Assembly (NCBI GenBank): GCA_963742725.1
Contig: CAVUMX010000001.1
Span: forward strand, 496,001-560,000
Source of the DNA: CAVVAL01 sp963742725
Lineage (GTDB): Bacteria > Actinomycetota > Actinomycetes > Mycobacteriales > Cryptosporangiaceae
Length of the DNA: 64,000 nt
Direction: 5' to 3'
The notes below the pieces were generated by a model. That model searched no databases, had not been told where the DNA came from, and saw nothing but the letters and a program-made list of their open reading frames with translations. Both the position numbers and the translations under genes were made by a program. Below, one piece after another: positions 8,014-15,863 of the stretch; position 1 is the first letter of the stretch, and the number at the start of each line of letters is the position of its first letter.

Positions 8014-8556
8014 TCAGCTCCACACCGCGAAGCCGCCGTCGAGGTGGGCGCCGTCGAGCAGGGCCGGGAGCAGGGACGGGACGTCGTCGGGGAACGTCCG
8101 GAGCCCGCGCAGATCGCCCAGGGGAACCCAGGTGACGCCGAGGAAGGACCGGCGCTCGTCCGGGGTGGGCTGGACGTGGGTCACCGGGACGGGCGCCGCG
8201 AGCCGGGCGATGTGGACCACCTGCCGCGCCCAGCGCCGCTCGCCGAGCCACAGGTACGTCGTCTCCTGGACCCAGCGCCCGGGCAGGACCGCGGACGGCG
8301 GCACCAGCAGCCCGGTCTCCTCGGCGACCTCGCGCAACGCGGCCGACACGGTGTCCTCGCCGGCGTGCACGCCGCCGCCGGGCACCTCCCACCACTCGCC
8401 GAGCGCCGGCAGCACCGGATCGTGGCAGTGGACGAGCAGCAGCCGGTCGTGCGAGTCGAGCAGGAGCAGCCGGCCGGACAGCCGCCACGGCCGCGGCGGC
8501 GCGCCCGGCGGGGGCAGCGAGCCGGGCAGGAGAGGCGTGAGATCCGCGGTCGGCAG
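8014..8556 (-). CDS. Nudix hydrolase with no canonical start codon
   Basis: A roughly 180-residue Nudix protein. The box reads GGGVHAGEDTVSAALREVAE followed by ETGL, and is preceded by LLLDSHDRLLLVHCHDP. In this frame there is no ATG, GTG or TTG between the lepB stop and the conserved domain. The best initiator is CTG at 8556, six bases after GAAGGG; CTG at 8562 (overlapping the lepB TGA as CTGA) and ATT at 8559 are alternatives. Expression is probably coupled to the preceding signal peptidase gene. Not closely similar to the adjacent Nudix gene. Confidence 0.82.
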   Translation of the reverse strand: MPTADLTPLLPGSLPPPGAPPRPWRLSGRLLLLDSHDRLLLVHCHDPVLPALGEWWEVPGGGVHAGEDTVSAALREVAEETGLLVPPSAVLPGRWVQETTYLWLGERRWARQVVHIARLAAPVPVTHVQPTPDERRSFLGVTWVPLGDLRGLRTFPDDVPSLLPALLDGAHLDGGFAVWS

Positions 8557-8558
8557 AA

Positions 8559-9173
8559 TCAGCCCTTCGGTTCCGGGACGGCCGCGAAGGTGGACGGCGC
8601 CGACAGCGACCCGGCGCGGTTCAGCGGCCAGAAGATCACGAACGCGCGGCCGACGACCCGGCCGAGCGGGATCGTGCCGGAATCGAAGTCCTGGTGGGCA
8701 CGCGAGTCGGCCGAGGCGGCGCGGTGGTCGCCCATGACGAAGATCCGGCCCTTGGGGACGGTCACGTCGAACGGCCGGTCCGCCGGCTTGTTCCCGGGGA
8801 AGATGTACGGCTCGTCGAGCGCCTTGCCGTTGACGGTGATCCGGCTGTCGGCGTCGCAGCACACGATGCGGTCGCCGCCGATGCCGATGACCCGCTTGAT
8901 GTAGTCGTCCTTGCCCGGCCCGGCGGCCCAGTTGGCCGGTGGCTCGAACACGACGACCTCGCCGCGCTCCGGATCCCGCAGCTCGTAGACGACCTTGTTC
9001 ACCAGCACCCGGTCGTTGATGAGCAGCGTGCGCTCCATCGACTCCGAGGGGATGTAGAAGGTCTGGACGAGGAACGTCCGGACGACCACGGCGACCAGCA
9101 CCGCGACCACGACAAGAATTGGCAGCTCGACCCAGAACGACCGCGAGGACTTCCGGCTCTTCATATCCCCCAT
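8559..9173 (-). CDS. lepB: Signal peptidase I (second copy)
   Basis: A membrane serine protease that removes signal peptides of exported proteins. The 204-residue protein has one N-terminal anchor (LPILVVVAVLVAVVVRTFLV), the catalytic Ser in IPSESMERTL, the catalytic Lys in DYIKRVIGIGGD, and the box GDHRAASADSR. Compact compared with its neighbour. Start at 9173 is the most plausible, with another ATG three codons in; Shine-Dalgarno support is weak. Tandem lepB genes near rplS are common in actinomycetes. Confidence 0.92.
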   Translation of the reverse strand: MGDMKSRKSSRSFWVELPILVVVAVLVAVVVRTFLVQTFYIPSESMERTLLINDRVLVNKVVYELRDPERGEVVVFEPPANWAAGPGKDDYIKRVIGIGGDRIVCCDADSRITVNGKALDEPYIFPGNKPADRPFDVTVPKGRIFVMGDHRAASADSRAHQDFDSGTIPLGRVVGRAFVIFWPLNRAGSLSAPSTFAAVPEPKG

Positions 9174-9240
9174 CACATCCGCCAGCGTACGGCCTTGTTG
9201 CCACCAGCCGCCGCCCGAGGCCACAGCTGGCCCGGCGAAG

Positions 9241-11482
9241 TCAGCGTGATTGCCGGGATCTTCGACGACGCCAGAACAGCGGCAGGAGCAGCGCGCCGAC
9301 CAGCGGTGTCTCGACCGGCGCGGGAACGGGCCGGTCAAGGGGGCCCGGTGGCCCGATCGCCCGTGCGGCGGGCACCCCGTCGAACGAGCCGGGCACCGGC
9401 AGGTCGCTCCACCGGGGAACCGGCCACACCGTCACGAACGCGCGCCCGATGACCTCGTCGATCGGAACCGTGCCCTTGAACTCGTCGCCGATGTAGGCGC
9501 GCGAGTCCTGCGAGTTGCCGCGGTGGTCACCCATCATGAACAGCCGGCCCTGGGGCACCGTGATCGGCCCGAACGCGCGCTGGTCGATGGGGTTGTTGTC
9601 GAAGACGTACCCGTCCTCGTCCATCGCCCTGCCGTTGACGAGCACCCGGCCCTGCGGGTCGCAGCACTGCACCACGTCGCCGGGGACGCCGATGACCCGC
9701 TTGATGAAGTCCTTCTCGCCGGGCTGGCCGAGACCGACCAGGCTGCCGAGGGTCTGGCCGGTGTTGGCGAGGAAGCCCTGCGGCGCCTGGATCTCGGTCT
9801 CCGGTGCCCACGAGTCGGTGCCGCGGAACACGATCACCTCACCGCGCTGCGGGTCGCGGAACTCGTAGACGACCTTGTTGACCAGGACGCGGTCGTCCAC
9901 CTTCAAGGTGTTCTCCATCGACCCGGACGGGATGAAGAACGCCTGCAACAGGAACGTCTTGATGACGAGCGCCAGCGAGAACGCGATGATCACCAGCAGC
10001 GGCAGCTCCTGCCACAGCGGCACCTGCCGCCGCGTCTTGGTGGCGCCGCGGCGGGACGGGCGTTCCTCCTCGTCGAGGTCCGCGCGGTGCCGGCCGGACG
10101 ACGAACCGTAGACGCGGCCGCGCGTCCGGGTGTCGTAGCCGGTCTCCTCCTGCTCGTACGCCGGCGGGGCATCGTACGCGGGGGCGTTGAGCGCCGAGCG
10201 GAAGATCGTCGTCGGACGGTCGTCGTAGGCGCCGTAGTCGTCGTACTCGCCGCCGGTGTAGCGGTCGGGGTCGAACCGGTCCGGGTCGTACGCCGGTTCG
10301 GCGTAGTCGTCCTGGCCGAGCCGCTGGTAGGCCGTCGACGGCTCGTCGCCGTACTCGGTGGTCGCGAACCGGGTGTCGTAGCGTCCGTAGCCGCGCTCGT
10401 CGTAGGCCGCCGGCTCGTCGTACCCGCGCTCGTACGGCCGCTCGTAGGCGGGCTGCTCGTAAGCGGGCTGCTCGTACGGCTGCTCGTAGGCCGGTTGCTG
10501 GTACGCGGGCTGCTCGTACGGCTGTTCATATGCCGGCTGTTCGTAGGCGGGCTGACGCGGCGGGTCGTAGGCGTGCTGCTCGTACGTCGCCGGCTCGTAC
10601 GGCTGCTCGTAGGCGGGCTGCTGAGGCGGCTGCTGCTGGTACGCCTGGTCCTGGTAGCCACCGCCGTACGTGGTCCCGGCGCCGTACGTGTTGCCACCGC
10701 CGTAGGTGGTCCCGCCGCCGAACGGGGTCCCGGCGCTGTACGTGCCGTAGCCACCGTCGCCGCTGCCGGAGGGGAGCGCCCGGTACGCGGTGGGACGCCC
10801 GTCGGGCGTGTAGTCGCCGCCGCCGTACGTGGTTGCCGGTGTAGGTGGTGCCTGCGGCGCCGGTGTAGGTGGTGCCGCTGGCGCCGTACGTGGTGGCGCC
10901 GTAGGAGCCGTCGTCGCGGGTGCCGTCGTCCAGGCTCAGATCGCGCGGGGGGTCTTCGTGACCGGACGGGAGGGCCCGGTACCCCATCGGGCGCCCGTCG
11001 ATGTCGTAGTCGACCTGACGGTGCGCGCCGGTGCTGTACGTGCTGTCGTCGTCCCGGGGAGCGACCTTGCGGTACGTGGTGGGCGGCAGGGCGGGCGGGA
11101 GCCAGCCGCTGGTGTCGGAGGCGCCCCGGTAGCCGCTGACCGGCGCGGGCGGCGGCGGGGTCGCCGGGCCCGGCTCGTGCCCTACGGCGTTGCCGTAGTC
11201 GTCGGCCGGGTTGGCCTCGCGTCGCCGGGCCGCTCGGGTGCCGTACTGGGGCGACGCGCGGTACCACTCACCGTCAGGTGACTGGCGATCACGGAGAGAC
11301 GAGATATAACTGGTGGTCTCGACATCGTCCTGGGGGTCGGGCGGGGTCTCCGGGGGTGCCGCCCGCAGGGGCGGCCACTCCTCGCCGGCTTCTTCCGCCC
11401 GTCCCCAGGGCACGGCGCCGCGCGCGCGACGCCGCTCGGCGTCACCGAGCGGGTCGCGACTCCAGTCGCCGGCTGTACTCAT
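9241..11482 (-). CDS. lepB: Signal peptidase I with very long Tyr/Gln/Pro-rich N-terminus, apparent frameshift
   Basis: The C-terminal 260 residues (from about 10023) are a complete signal peptidase: anchor LPLLVIIAFSLALVIKTFLL, Ser in FIPSGSMENTL, Lys in DFIKRVIGVPGD, box GDHRGNSQDSR. The same frame stays open upstream to about 10860 and encodes repeats such as YEQPAYEQPYEQP and TTYGGG. A second frame opens at ATG 11482 (MSTAGDWSRDPLG) and ends with the same style of repeat. DGRPMGYRALPSG in one frame matches DGRPTAYRALPSG in the other. Removing one T from the pair at 10833-10834 joins the frames into about 746 residues. It may be a sequence error, a real disruption with internal initiation at GTG 10023, or recoding. 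Confidence 0.8.
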
Positions 11483-11532
11483 CTCAGGGACGAGCGTAGC
11501 CGGCCCACGGCGAAGTGGTCTGCGATCGGCGT

Positions 11533-11889
11533 TCAGCCGGTCGGGACGTCCCGCTTCTCCTTGATCTTCGCGGCCTTTCCGCGCAGCTCACGGAGGTAGT
11601 AGAGCTTGGCGCGACGAACATCACCGCGCGTGACGAGCTCGATCTTCTCGATGACCGGGGTGTGCACCGGGAACGTGCGCTCCACGCCGACGCCGAAGCT
11701 GATCTTGCGGACCGTGAAGGTCTCGCGAGCGCCGGAGCCCTGCCGGCGGATGACCACGCCCTGGAAGACCTGGACACGGGAGCGGGTGCCTTCGATGACG
11801 CGCACGTGGACCTTGAGCGTGTCACCGGGGCGGAAGGAGGGGATGTCGGAACGCAGAGACTCGGCGTCCAGAGCGTCCAGGGTGTTCAT
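11533..11889 (-). CDS. rplS: 50S ribosomal protein L19
   Basis: The 118-residue L19 sits at the 30S-50S interface. Family segments visible: RPGDTLKVHVRVIEGTRSRV, VQVFQGVVIRRQG, and the basic C-terminus LYYLRELRGKAAKIKEKRD. Start MNTLDALDAES at 11889 gives the usual length; GAGGAAG lies about 12 bases upstream. Between it and trmD is a 107-base gap that includes a small hairpin with CGGGCA/TGCCCG arms (11967-11985). rplS may therefore have some independent control. Confidence 0.97.
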   Translation of the reverse strand: MNTLDALDAESLRSDIPSFRPGDTLKVHVRVIEGTRSRVQVFQGVVIRRQGSGARETFTVRKISFGVGVERTFPVHTPVIEKIELVTRGDVRRAKLYYLRELRGKAAKIKEKRDVPTG

Positions 11890-11996
11890 CGCGAGTCTTC
11901 GCTTCCTCGTTGTCGGCACGCGGTCGACCCACGCGCCTGCTTTGGATGGTTGACAATGTCGGCGACCGGGCAATGGCGCTGCCCGTGGCAACCCTC

Positions 11997-12767
11997 TTAC
12001 TGTGCCATACCGCCGTCGGGAAGGTGAAACCCGGCTTCGTCGAGGACGGCCCGGTCACGCTTGTCCAGGACGTCGTCCGGGAGCGCGGCGAGCAGATCCG
12101 GACGGCGGGCGACGGTCCGGCGGAGACCTTCGTCACGGCGCCAGCGGTCGATCGCGGCGTGGTTGCCGGACAGCAGCACCGGTGGGACGGTCCGTCCGCG
12201 CCACGTCTCGGGGCGCGTGTAGGCCGGCCCTTCGAGGATCCCGTCCGAGAACGAGTCCTCCTCCACCGAGCGGACGTTCCCGACCACGCCAGGCAGCAGC
12301 CGGCTGATCGCCTCGGCCATGACCAGGACGGCCACCTCGCCGCCCGCGAGGACGTAGTCGCCGAGGCTCACCTCGTCGACGGTCATGCGTTCGCGGGCGT
12401 GCTCGACGACGCGGTAGTCGATGCCCTCGTACCGTCCGCAGGCGAAGACCAGATGCGGCTCGCGGGCCAGTTCCTCGGCGAGCGCCTGCGTGAACGGACG
12501 GCCGGCGGGGGTGGGCACCACGAGGCGGGGCGGCGGGTCGCCGGCGCACACCTCGTCGAGCGCGCGGCCCCACGGTTCGGGGCGCATGACCATGCCGGGG
12601 CCGCCGCCGTACGGGGTGTCGTCGACCGTGCGGTGCACGTCGTCGGTCCACTGCCGCAGGTCGTGGATGCCGACGGTGACCAGGCCGCGCTGCTGGGCCC
12701 TGCCGAGCAGCGACTCCCCCAGCGGCGCGAGGTAGCCGGGAAAGATCGTGATGACGTCGAGCTTCAC
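11997..12767 (-). CDS. trmD: tRNA (guanine-N1-)-methyltransferase
   Basis: Methylates G37 of tRNAs with a G36G37 anticodon context, preventing +1 frameshifting. The 256-residue protein starts MKLDVITIFPGYLAPL. It contains the SPOUT knot region with VDEVSLGDYVLAGGEVAVLV and the segments CGRYEGIDYRV and PAYTRPETWRG. Overlaps rimM by ATGA. The order rpsP-KH-rimM-trmD-rplS is the standard bacterial operon. Confidence 0.97.
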   Translation of the reverse strand: MKLDVITIFPGYLAPLGESLLGRAQQRGLVTVGIHDLRQWTDDVHRTVDDTPYGGGPGMVMRPEPWGRALDEVCAGDPPPRLVVPTPAGRPFTQALAEELAREPHLVFACGRYEGIDYRVVEHARERMTVDEVSLGDYVLAGGEVAVLVMAEAISRLLPGVVGNVRSVEEDSFSDGILEGPAYTRPETWRGRTVPPVLLSGNHAAIDRWRRDEGLRRTVARRPDLLAALPDDVLDKRDRAVLDEAGFHLPDGGMAQ

Positions 12768-13273
12768 AAGTCGAGGAGCCCTTCGGGCGGGTCGATGACG
12801 ACCTTCCCGCCCGGGACGTCCACGGTGGGGACGAAGTCCCGGAAGAACGGCACGAGCGCTTCGCCACCCTCGGTGCGCTTCACGGCGAGGAGCTCACCCG
12901 CCGGGCCGTGGATGATCTCGGTGACCGTCCCGACCTGCGTCCCGTCGGTGGTGAGGACGTCGAGGCCGACGAGTTCGTGGTCGTGGAACTCGTCCGGGTC
13001 GTCGAGGGGTTCGAGGTCGTCCGAGTCGATGACCAGGTGGACGCCGCGCAACTGTTCGACGGCCGTGCGGTCGGGGAAGCCGGCGAAGGTCAGGACGAGC
13101 TTGCCGGAGTGCCAGCGGGCGCGCTCGACCGTCAGCGGACCGGCGCCTGCCGGGTCGGTGGAGAGCACCGACCCGGCGGCGAACCGGATGTCCGGGTCGT
13201 CCGTGCGCACATCCACGAAGACGTCTCCGCGAATGCCGTGGGCACGGCCGACCCGCCCGACGACGAGCTGCAC
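12764..13273 (-). CDS. rimM: Ribosome maturation factor RimM
   Basis: Assembly factor for the 30S head, binding ribosomal protein S19. The 169-residue product begins MQLVVGRVGRAHGIRGDVFV, the RimM N-domain signature. It ends with the PRC-barrel part containing GEALVPFFRDFVPTVD and VVIDPPEGLLDL. Start ATG 13273 gives the family length. It is followed by trmD with a 4-base overlap and preceded by the KH-protein gene. Confidence 0.96.
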   Translation of the reverse strand: MQLVVGRVGRAHGIRGDVFVDVRTDDPDIRFAAGSVLSTDPAGAGPLTVERARWHSGKLVLTFAGFPDRTAVEQLRGVHLVIDSDDLEPLDDPDEFHDHELVGLDVLTTDGTQVGTVTEIIHGPAGELLAVKRTEGGEALVPFFRDFVPTVDVPGGKVVIDPPEGLLDL

Positions 13274-13287
13274 TCGGTGGTTCCCTC

Positions 13288-13524
13288 TCAGTGCTGGTCG
13301 GTGTCGACCACGTCGACGCGGACGCTACGCCCGCCGACACCGGCCATGACCTGGCGCAGCGCCTTCGCGGTGCGCCCGCCACGGCCGATCACCTTGCCCA
13401 GGTCGTCCGGGTGGACCCGCACCTCGAGGATGCGGCCCCGCCGGCTGTTCACCAGGTCGACGCGGACGTCGTCGGGGTTGTCGACGATTCCCTTGACGAG
13501 GTGTTCCAGGGCGGCTTCGAGCAC
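13288..13524 (-). CDS. KH-domain RNA-binding protein (KhpA-like)
   Basis: A 78-residue single KH domain. The RNA-binding GxxG loop is in the segment GKVIGRGGRTAKALR, and the N-terminus MLEAALEHLVKGIVDNPDDV is typical of the YlqC/KhpA family found between rpsP and rimM. Members bind RNA broadly and in some Gram-positives act with KhpB in cell-envelope control; the role in actinomycetes is less clear. Only one base separates it from the rpsP stop. Confidence 0.94.
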   Translation of the reverse strand: MLEAALEHLVKGIVDNPDDVRVDLVNSRRGRILEVRVHPDDLGKVIGRGGRTAKALRQVMAGVGGRSVRVDVVDTDQH

Positions 13525-13525
13525 G

Positions 13526-14059
13526 TCAGGACTCCGAAGGCTCGTCGGACTTCTCGGCCTTGGCCTCGTCGGCCTTCGCCTCGGTCTTCGCCTCAGCCTT
13601 CGCCTCGGTCTTCGCCTCGGTCTTCTTGCCTCGTTTGGCCTCGGTCTTCGCCTCGGTCTTGGCCTCGGCCTTCTTGGGGGCCTTCTTCTTCGGGGTGGTC
13701 GCGTCGGCGATCGGCTCGGAGCCGGCAGCCTTCGAGGCCTCCTCGAACGCGGCCCTCTTGTCGGCCTTCGGCGGGGCGACCTTCATCGGCTCAGGGGCGG
13801 GCTCGCCCTTGAACTTCTGCCAGTCGCCGGTGACCTTGAGGATCTGCAGGACCGACTCGGTCGGCTGCGCGCCGACGCCCAGCCAGTACTGCGCCCGGTC
13901 GGACTTGACCTCGATGAACGAGGGGTCCTCCTTGGGGTGGTACTTGCCGATCGTCTCGATGGAACGGCCGTCGCGCTTGGTGCGCGAGTCGGCGACGACG
14001 ATGCGGTAGTACGGCGCGCGGGTCTTGCCGAGCCGCATCAGCTTGATCTTGGTGGCCAC
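13526..14059 (-). CDS. rpsP: 30S ribosomal protein S16 with Lys/Glu/Ala repeat tail
   Basis: Residues 1-90 are normal S16 (KIKLMRLGKTRAPYYRIVVA, then VGAQPTESVLQILKVTGDW). After about residue 115 the 177-residue protein carries an extension with KKKAPKKAEAKTEAK and further tandem KTEAK-type units. Actinobacterial S16 often has a charged tail, but this one is long and plainly repetitive. GTG at 14059 is preferred, with AGGAG about 11 bases upstream. First gene of the rpsP-rplS operon; the roughly 160 bases upstream (14060-14220) should hold its promoter, but no clear -35/-10 pair was identified. Confidence 0.95.
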   Translation of the reverse strand: MATKIKLMRLGKTRAPYYRIVVADSRTKRDGRSIETIGKYHPKEDPSFIEVKSDRAQYWLGVGAQPTESVLQILKVTGDWQKFKGEPAPEPMKVAPPKADKRAAFEEASKAAGSEPIADATTPKKKAPKKAEAKTEAKTEAKRGKKTEAKTEAKAEAKTEAKADEAKAEKSDEPSES

Positions 14060-14220
14060 GGGTGTGGGTGCTCCTGGTCTTCGCGTGGGTGAACAGCGCC
14101 CGGCCACGTGGGGATTGTGGCGGTTGCCATTCGGTGGACTCGACCTGCCGCGGGTGAGAGGGGCCGCGCGACGGCCAGTTCAACGCCACATTGTGCCAGA
14201 CGGCACCCCCTGCGACCGAA

Positions 14221-14796
14221 TCAGGAGCCGACCAGCTCAGCGGTGGTCACGCAGCGGGCGAACGCGCGGTGCAGGTTGGTGCGTGTCGCCAGCCCGAGCT
14301 GCTCCGCCGGGACCGGGATGCCGTCCGGGGAGACCTCGTCGAACGTGAACGTGGCGTCGTAGGCGAACAGGACGTCGTAGCCGAGATTGCCGGCCATCCG
14401 CGCGGTCGTCTCGCAGCACCGGTTCGTCTGGATTCCGGCGATCACGACCTGGCCCGCGTCCCGAGCGGTCAGCCACGCGTGCAGGTCGGGGGTGCCGTAG
14501 AACGCGGAGTGCACGTTCTTGACCAGGTCCAGCGCGGGATCGAGGGCGGCGGCGACCGGCTGGAAGGCGTGTCCGGGCTGGTCGGCGGAGAACGGGGTGC
14601 CCGGCTTCGATGCCTCGTGCCTGACCCGGACGATCGGGCGCCCGGACGCCGTCCAGTGCTCGACGATCCGGGCGATGTTGGCCTCGGCGTCCGGGTTGTC
14701 GCGGCGGCCGCGGCCGGGGTCGTTGAACGCCTCCTGGACGTCGATGAGCAGGAGGACGCTGTCGGGGCGGAGGGTGATGGTGGTCTCGTTGTCCAT
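14221..14796 (-). CDS. Cysteine hydrolase (isochorismatase-like)
   Basis: A 191-residue isochorismatase-fold hydrolase. The presumed catalytic triad is Asp in VLLLIDVQEAF, Lys in LVKNVHSAFYGTPD and Cys in IQTNRCCETTARMAGNLGYD. Natural substrates of such proteins vary (nicotinamide, ureidoacrylate and others) and cannot be told here. Two ATG starts six bases apart; 14796 is better spaced from AAGG. Divergent from a GlxA-type regulator 71 bases away, a frequent pairing, so the regulator probably controls this gene. Confidence 0.88.
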   Translation of the reverse strand: MDNETTITLRPDSVLLLIDVQEAFNDPGRGRRDNPDAEANIARIVEHWTASGRPIVRVRHEASKPGTPFSADQPGHAFQPVAAALDPALDLVKNVHSAFYGTPDLHAWLTARDAGQVVIAGIQTNRCCETTARMAGNLGYDVLFAYDATFTFDEVSPDGIPVPAEQLGLATRTNLHRAFARCVTTAELVGS

Positions 14797-14867
14797 GCGC
14801 ATCAGCCTTGCCGGCCGGCATCCGCCCGGACAGTGGCAGGAATGACACGTGTGCTCTGATTACTGCC

Positions 14868-15863
14868 ATGCGTACGGTGGCGGTGGCGCTCTACGACAGC
14901 ATCCGGGTGTTCGACTACGCGGTGATCGCCGAGGTCTGGGGCGTCAACCGGTCCGATTCGGGGGTTCCCCCGTTCACGCTCATGACGTGCGCCGCGCGGC
15001 GCCAGGTCACCGGCGGCTACGGGACGACGATCCGCGCGACCCATCCGCTGGCCGCCCTCGCCGACGCCGACCTGATCGTCGTGCCCGGCAACGACGTGCC
15101 GCCCCGGCCGGCCGCGCCGGCGCTGATGCGGGCGCTGCGGCGCGCCCACGAGCGCGGGACGCCCGTCGCGGCGCTGTGCGGGGGCGCGTTCGTGCTGGCA
15201 GAGGCCGGCCTGCTCGACGGGCGCCGGGCCATCACGCACTGGTTCCTCGCGGACGAGTTCCGGGACCGCTTCCCCCAGGTCCAGTTGGAGGAAGGCGGCC
15301 TGTTCGTCCATGACGGCGGCGTGTGGACGTCCGCCGGCACGGCGGCCGGCATCGACCTGTGCCTCGAACTGGTCCGGCGGGCGCACGGCGCGGAGATCGC
15401 CGCCCGGATCGCGCGCCGCATGGTCACTCCCCCGCACCGCAGCGGCGGCCAGGCGCAGTACCTGGCCCGTCCCACCCCGGCCGACGACGGCTCCGAAGAC
15501 CTCGGCGACGTGCTGTTCTGGGCGCGGGAGCGTCTGGACCAGCCGCTGACCGTGGCCGAGCTGGCCGCGCGCGCACGCATGTCACCGCGGCACTTCGCCC
15601 GCCGGTTCACCGAGGCGACGGGCGCGACGCCGCTGCGCTGGCTCCACCACCAGCGCGTCCTCGCCGCGCAGCAGCTCCTCGAAGGAACCGGGCTGCCGGT
15701 CGAGCAGATCGCACGACGGTGCGGGTTCGGCTCGACGGCAGCCCTGCGCGAGCAGTTCGCCCGCGTCCTCGGAACAACGCCCCAGGCCTACCGGCGCGAC
15801 TTCCAGGGGTCAGACGCCGATGCGGTGCCAGGGGCCCCAGATGGCGAACGTCATGCCGGCTGA
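14868..15863 (+). CDS. GlxA family transcriptional regulator (DJ-1/PfpI + AraC HTH)
   Basis: A 331-residue regulator. Residues 1-190 form a DJ-1/PfpI-like domain (MRTVAVALYDSIRVFDYAV, with the nucleophile-elbow-like ALCGGAFVLAEAGLLDG). The C-terminal 100 residues form an AraC DNA-binding domain with two helix-turn-helix motifs (AELAARARMSPRHFARRF and VEQIARRCGFGS). ATG at 14868. The sensed ligand is unknown. Its last 54 bases overlap the 3' end of the convergent PhoX gene. Confidence 0.93.
   Translation: MRTVAVALYDSIRVFDYAVIAEVWGVNRSDSGVPPFTLMTCAARRQVTGGYGTTIRATHPLAALADADLIVVPGNDVPPRPAAPALMRALRRAHERGTPVAALCGGAFVLAEAGLLDGRRAITHWFLADEFRDRFPQVQLEEGGLFVHDGGVWTSAGTAAGIDLCLELVRRAHGAEIAARIARRMVTPPHRSGGQAQYLARPTPADDGSEDLGDVLFWARERLDQPLTVAELAARARMSPRHFARRFTEATGATPLRWLHHQRVLAAQQLLEGTGLPVEQIARRCGFGSTAALREQFARVLGTTPQAYRRDFQGSDADAVPGAPDGERHAG

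Noticed and set aside
10440..10620. Regularly repeated DNA that could be mistaken for a CRISPR array
   Set aside because: The period is 12-15 bases and encodes in-frame YEQP repeats of the signal peptidase N-terminus. There are no spacers and no cas genes nearby.
11949..11990. TTGACA on the plus strand near 11949 as a promoter
   Set aside because: No suitable -10 follows and no plus-strand gene lies downstream; the adjacent genes are all on the minus strand.
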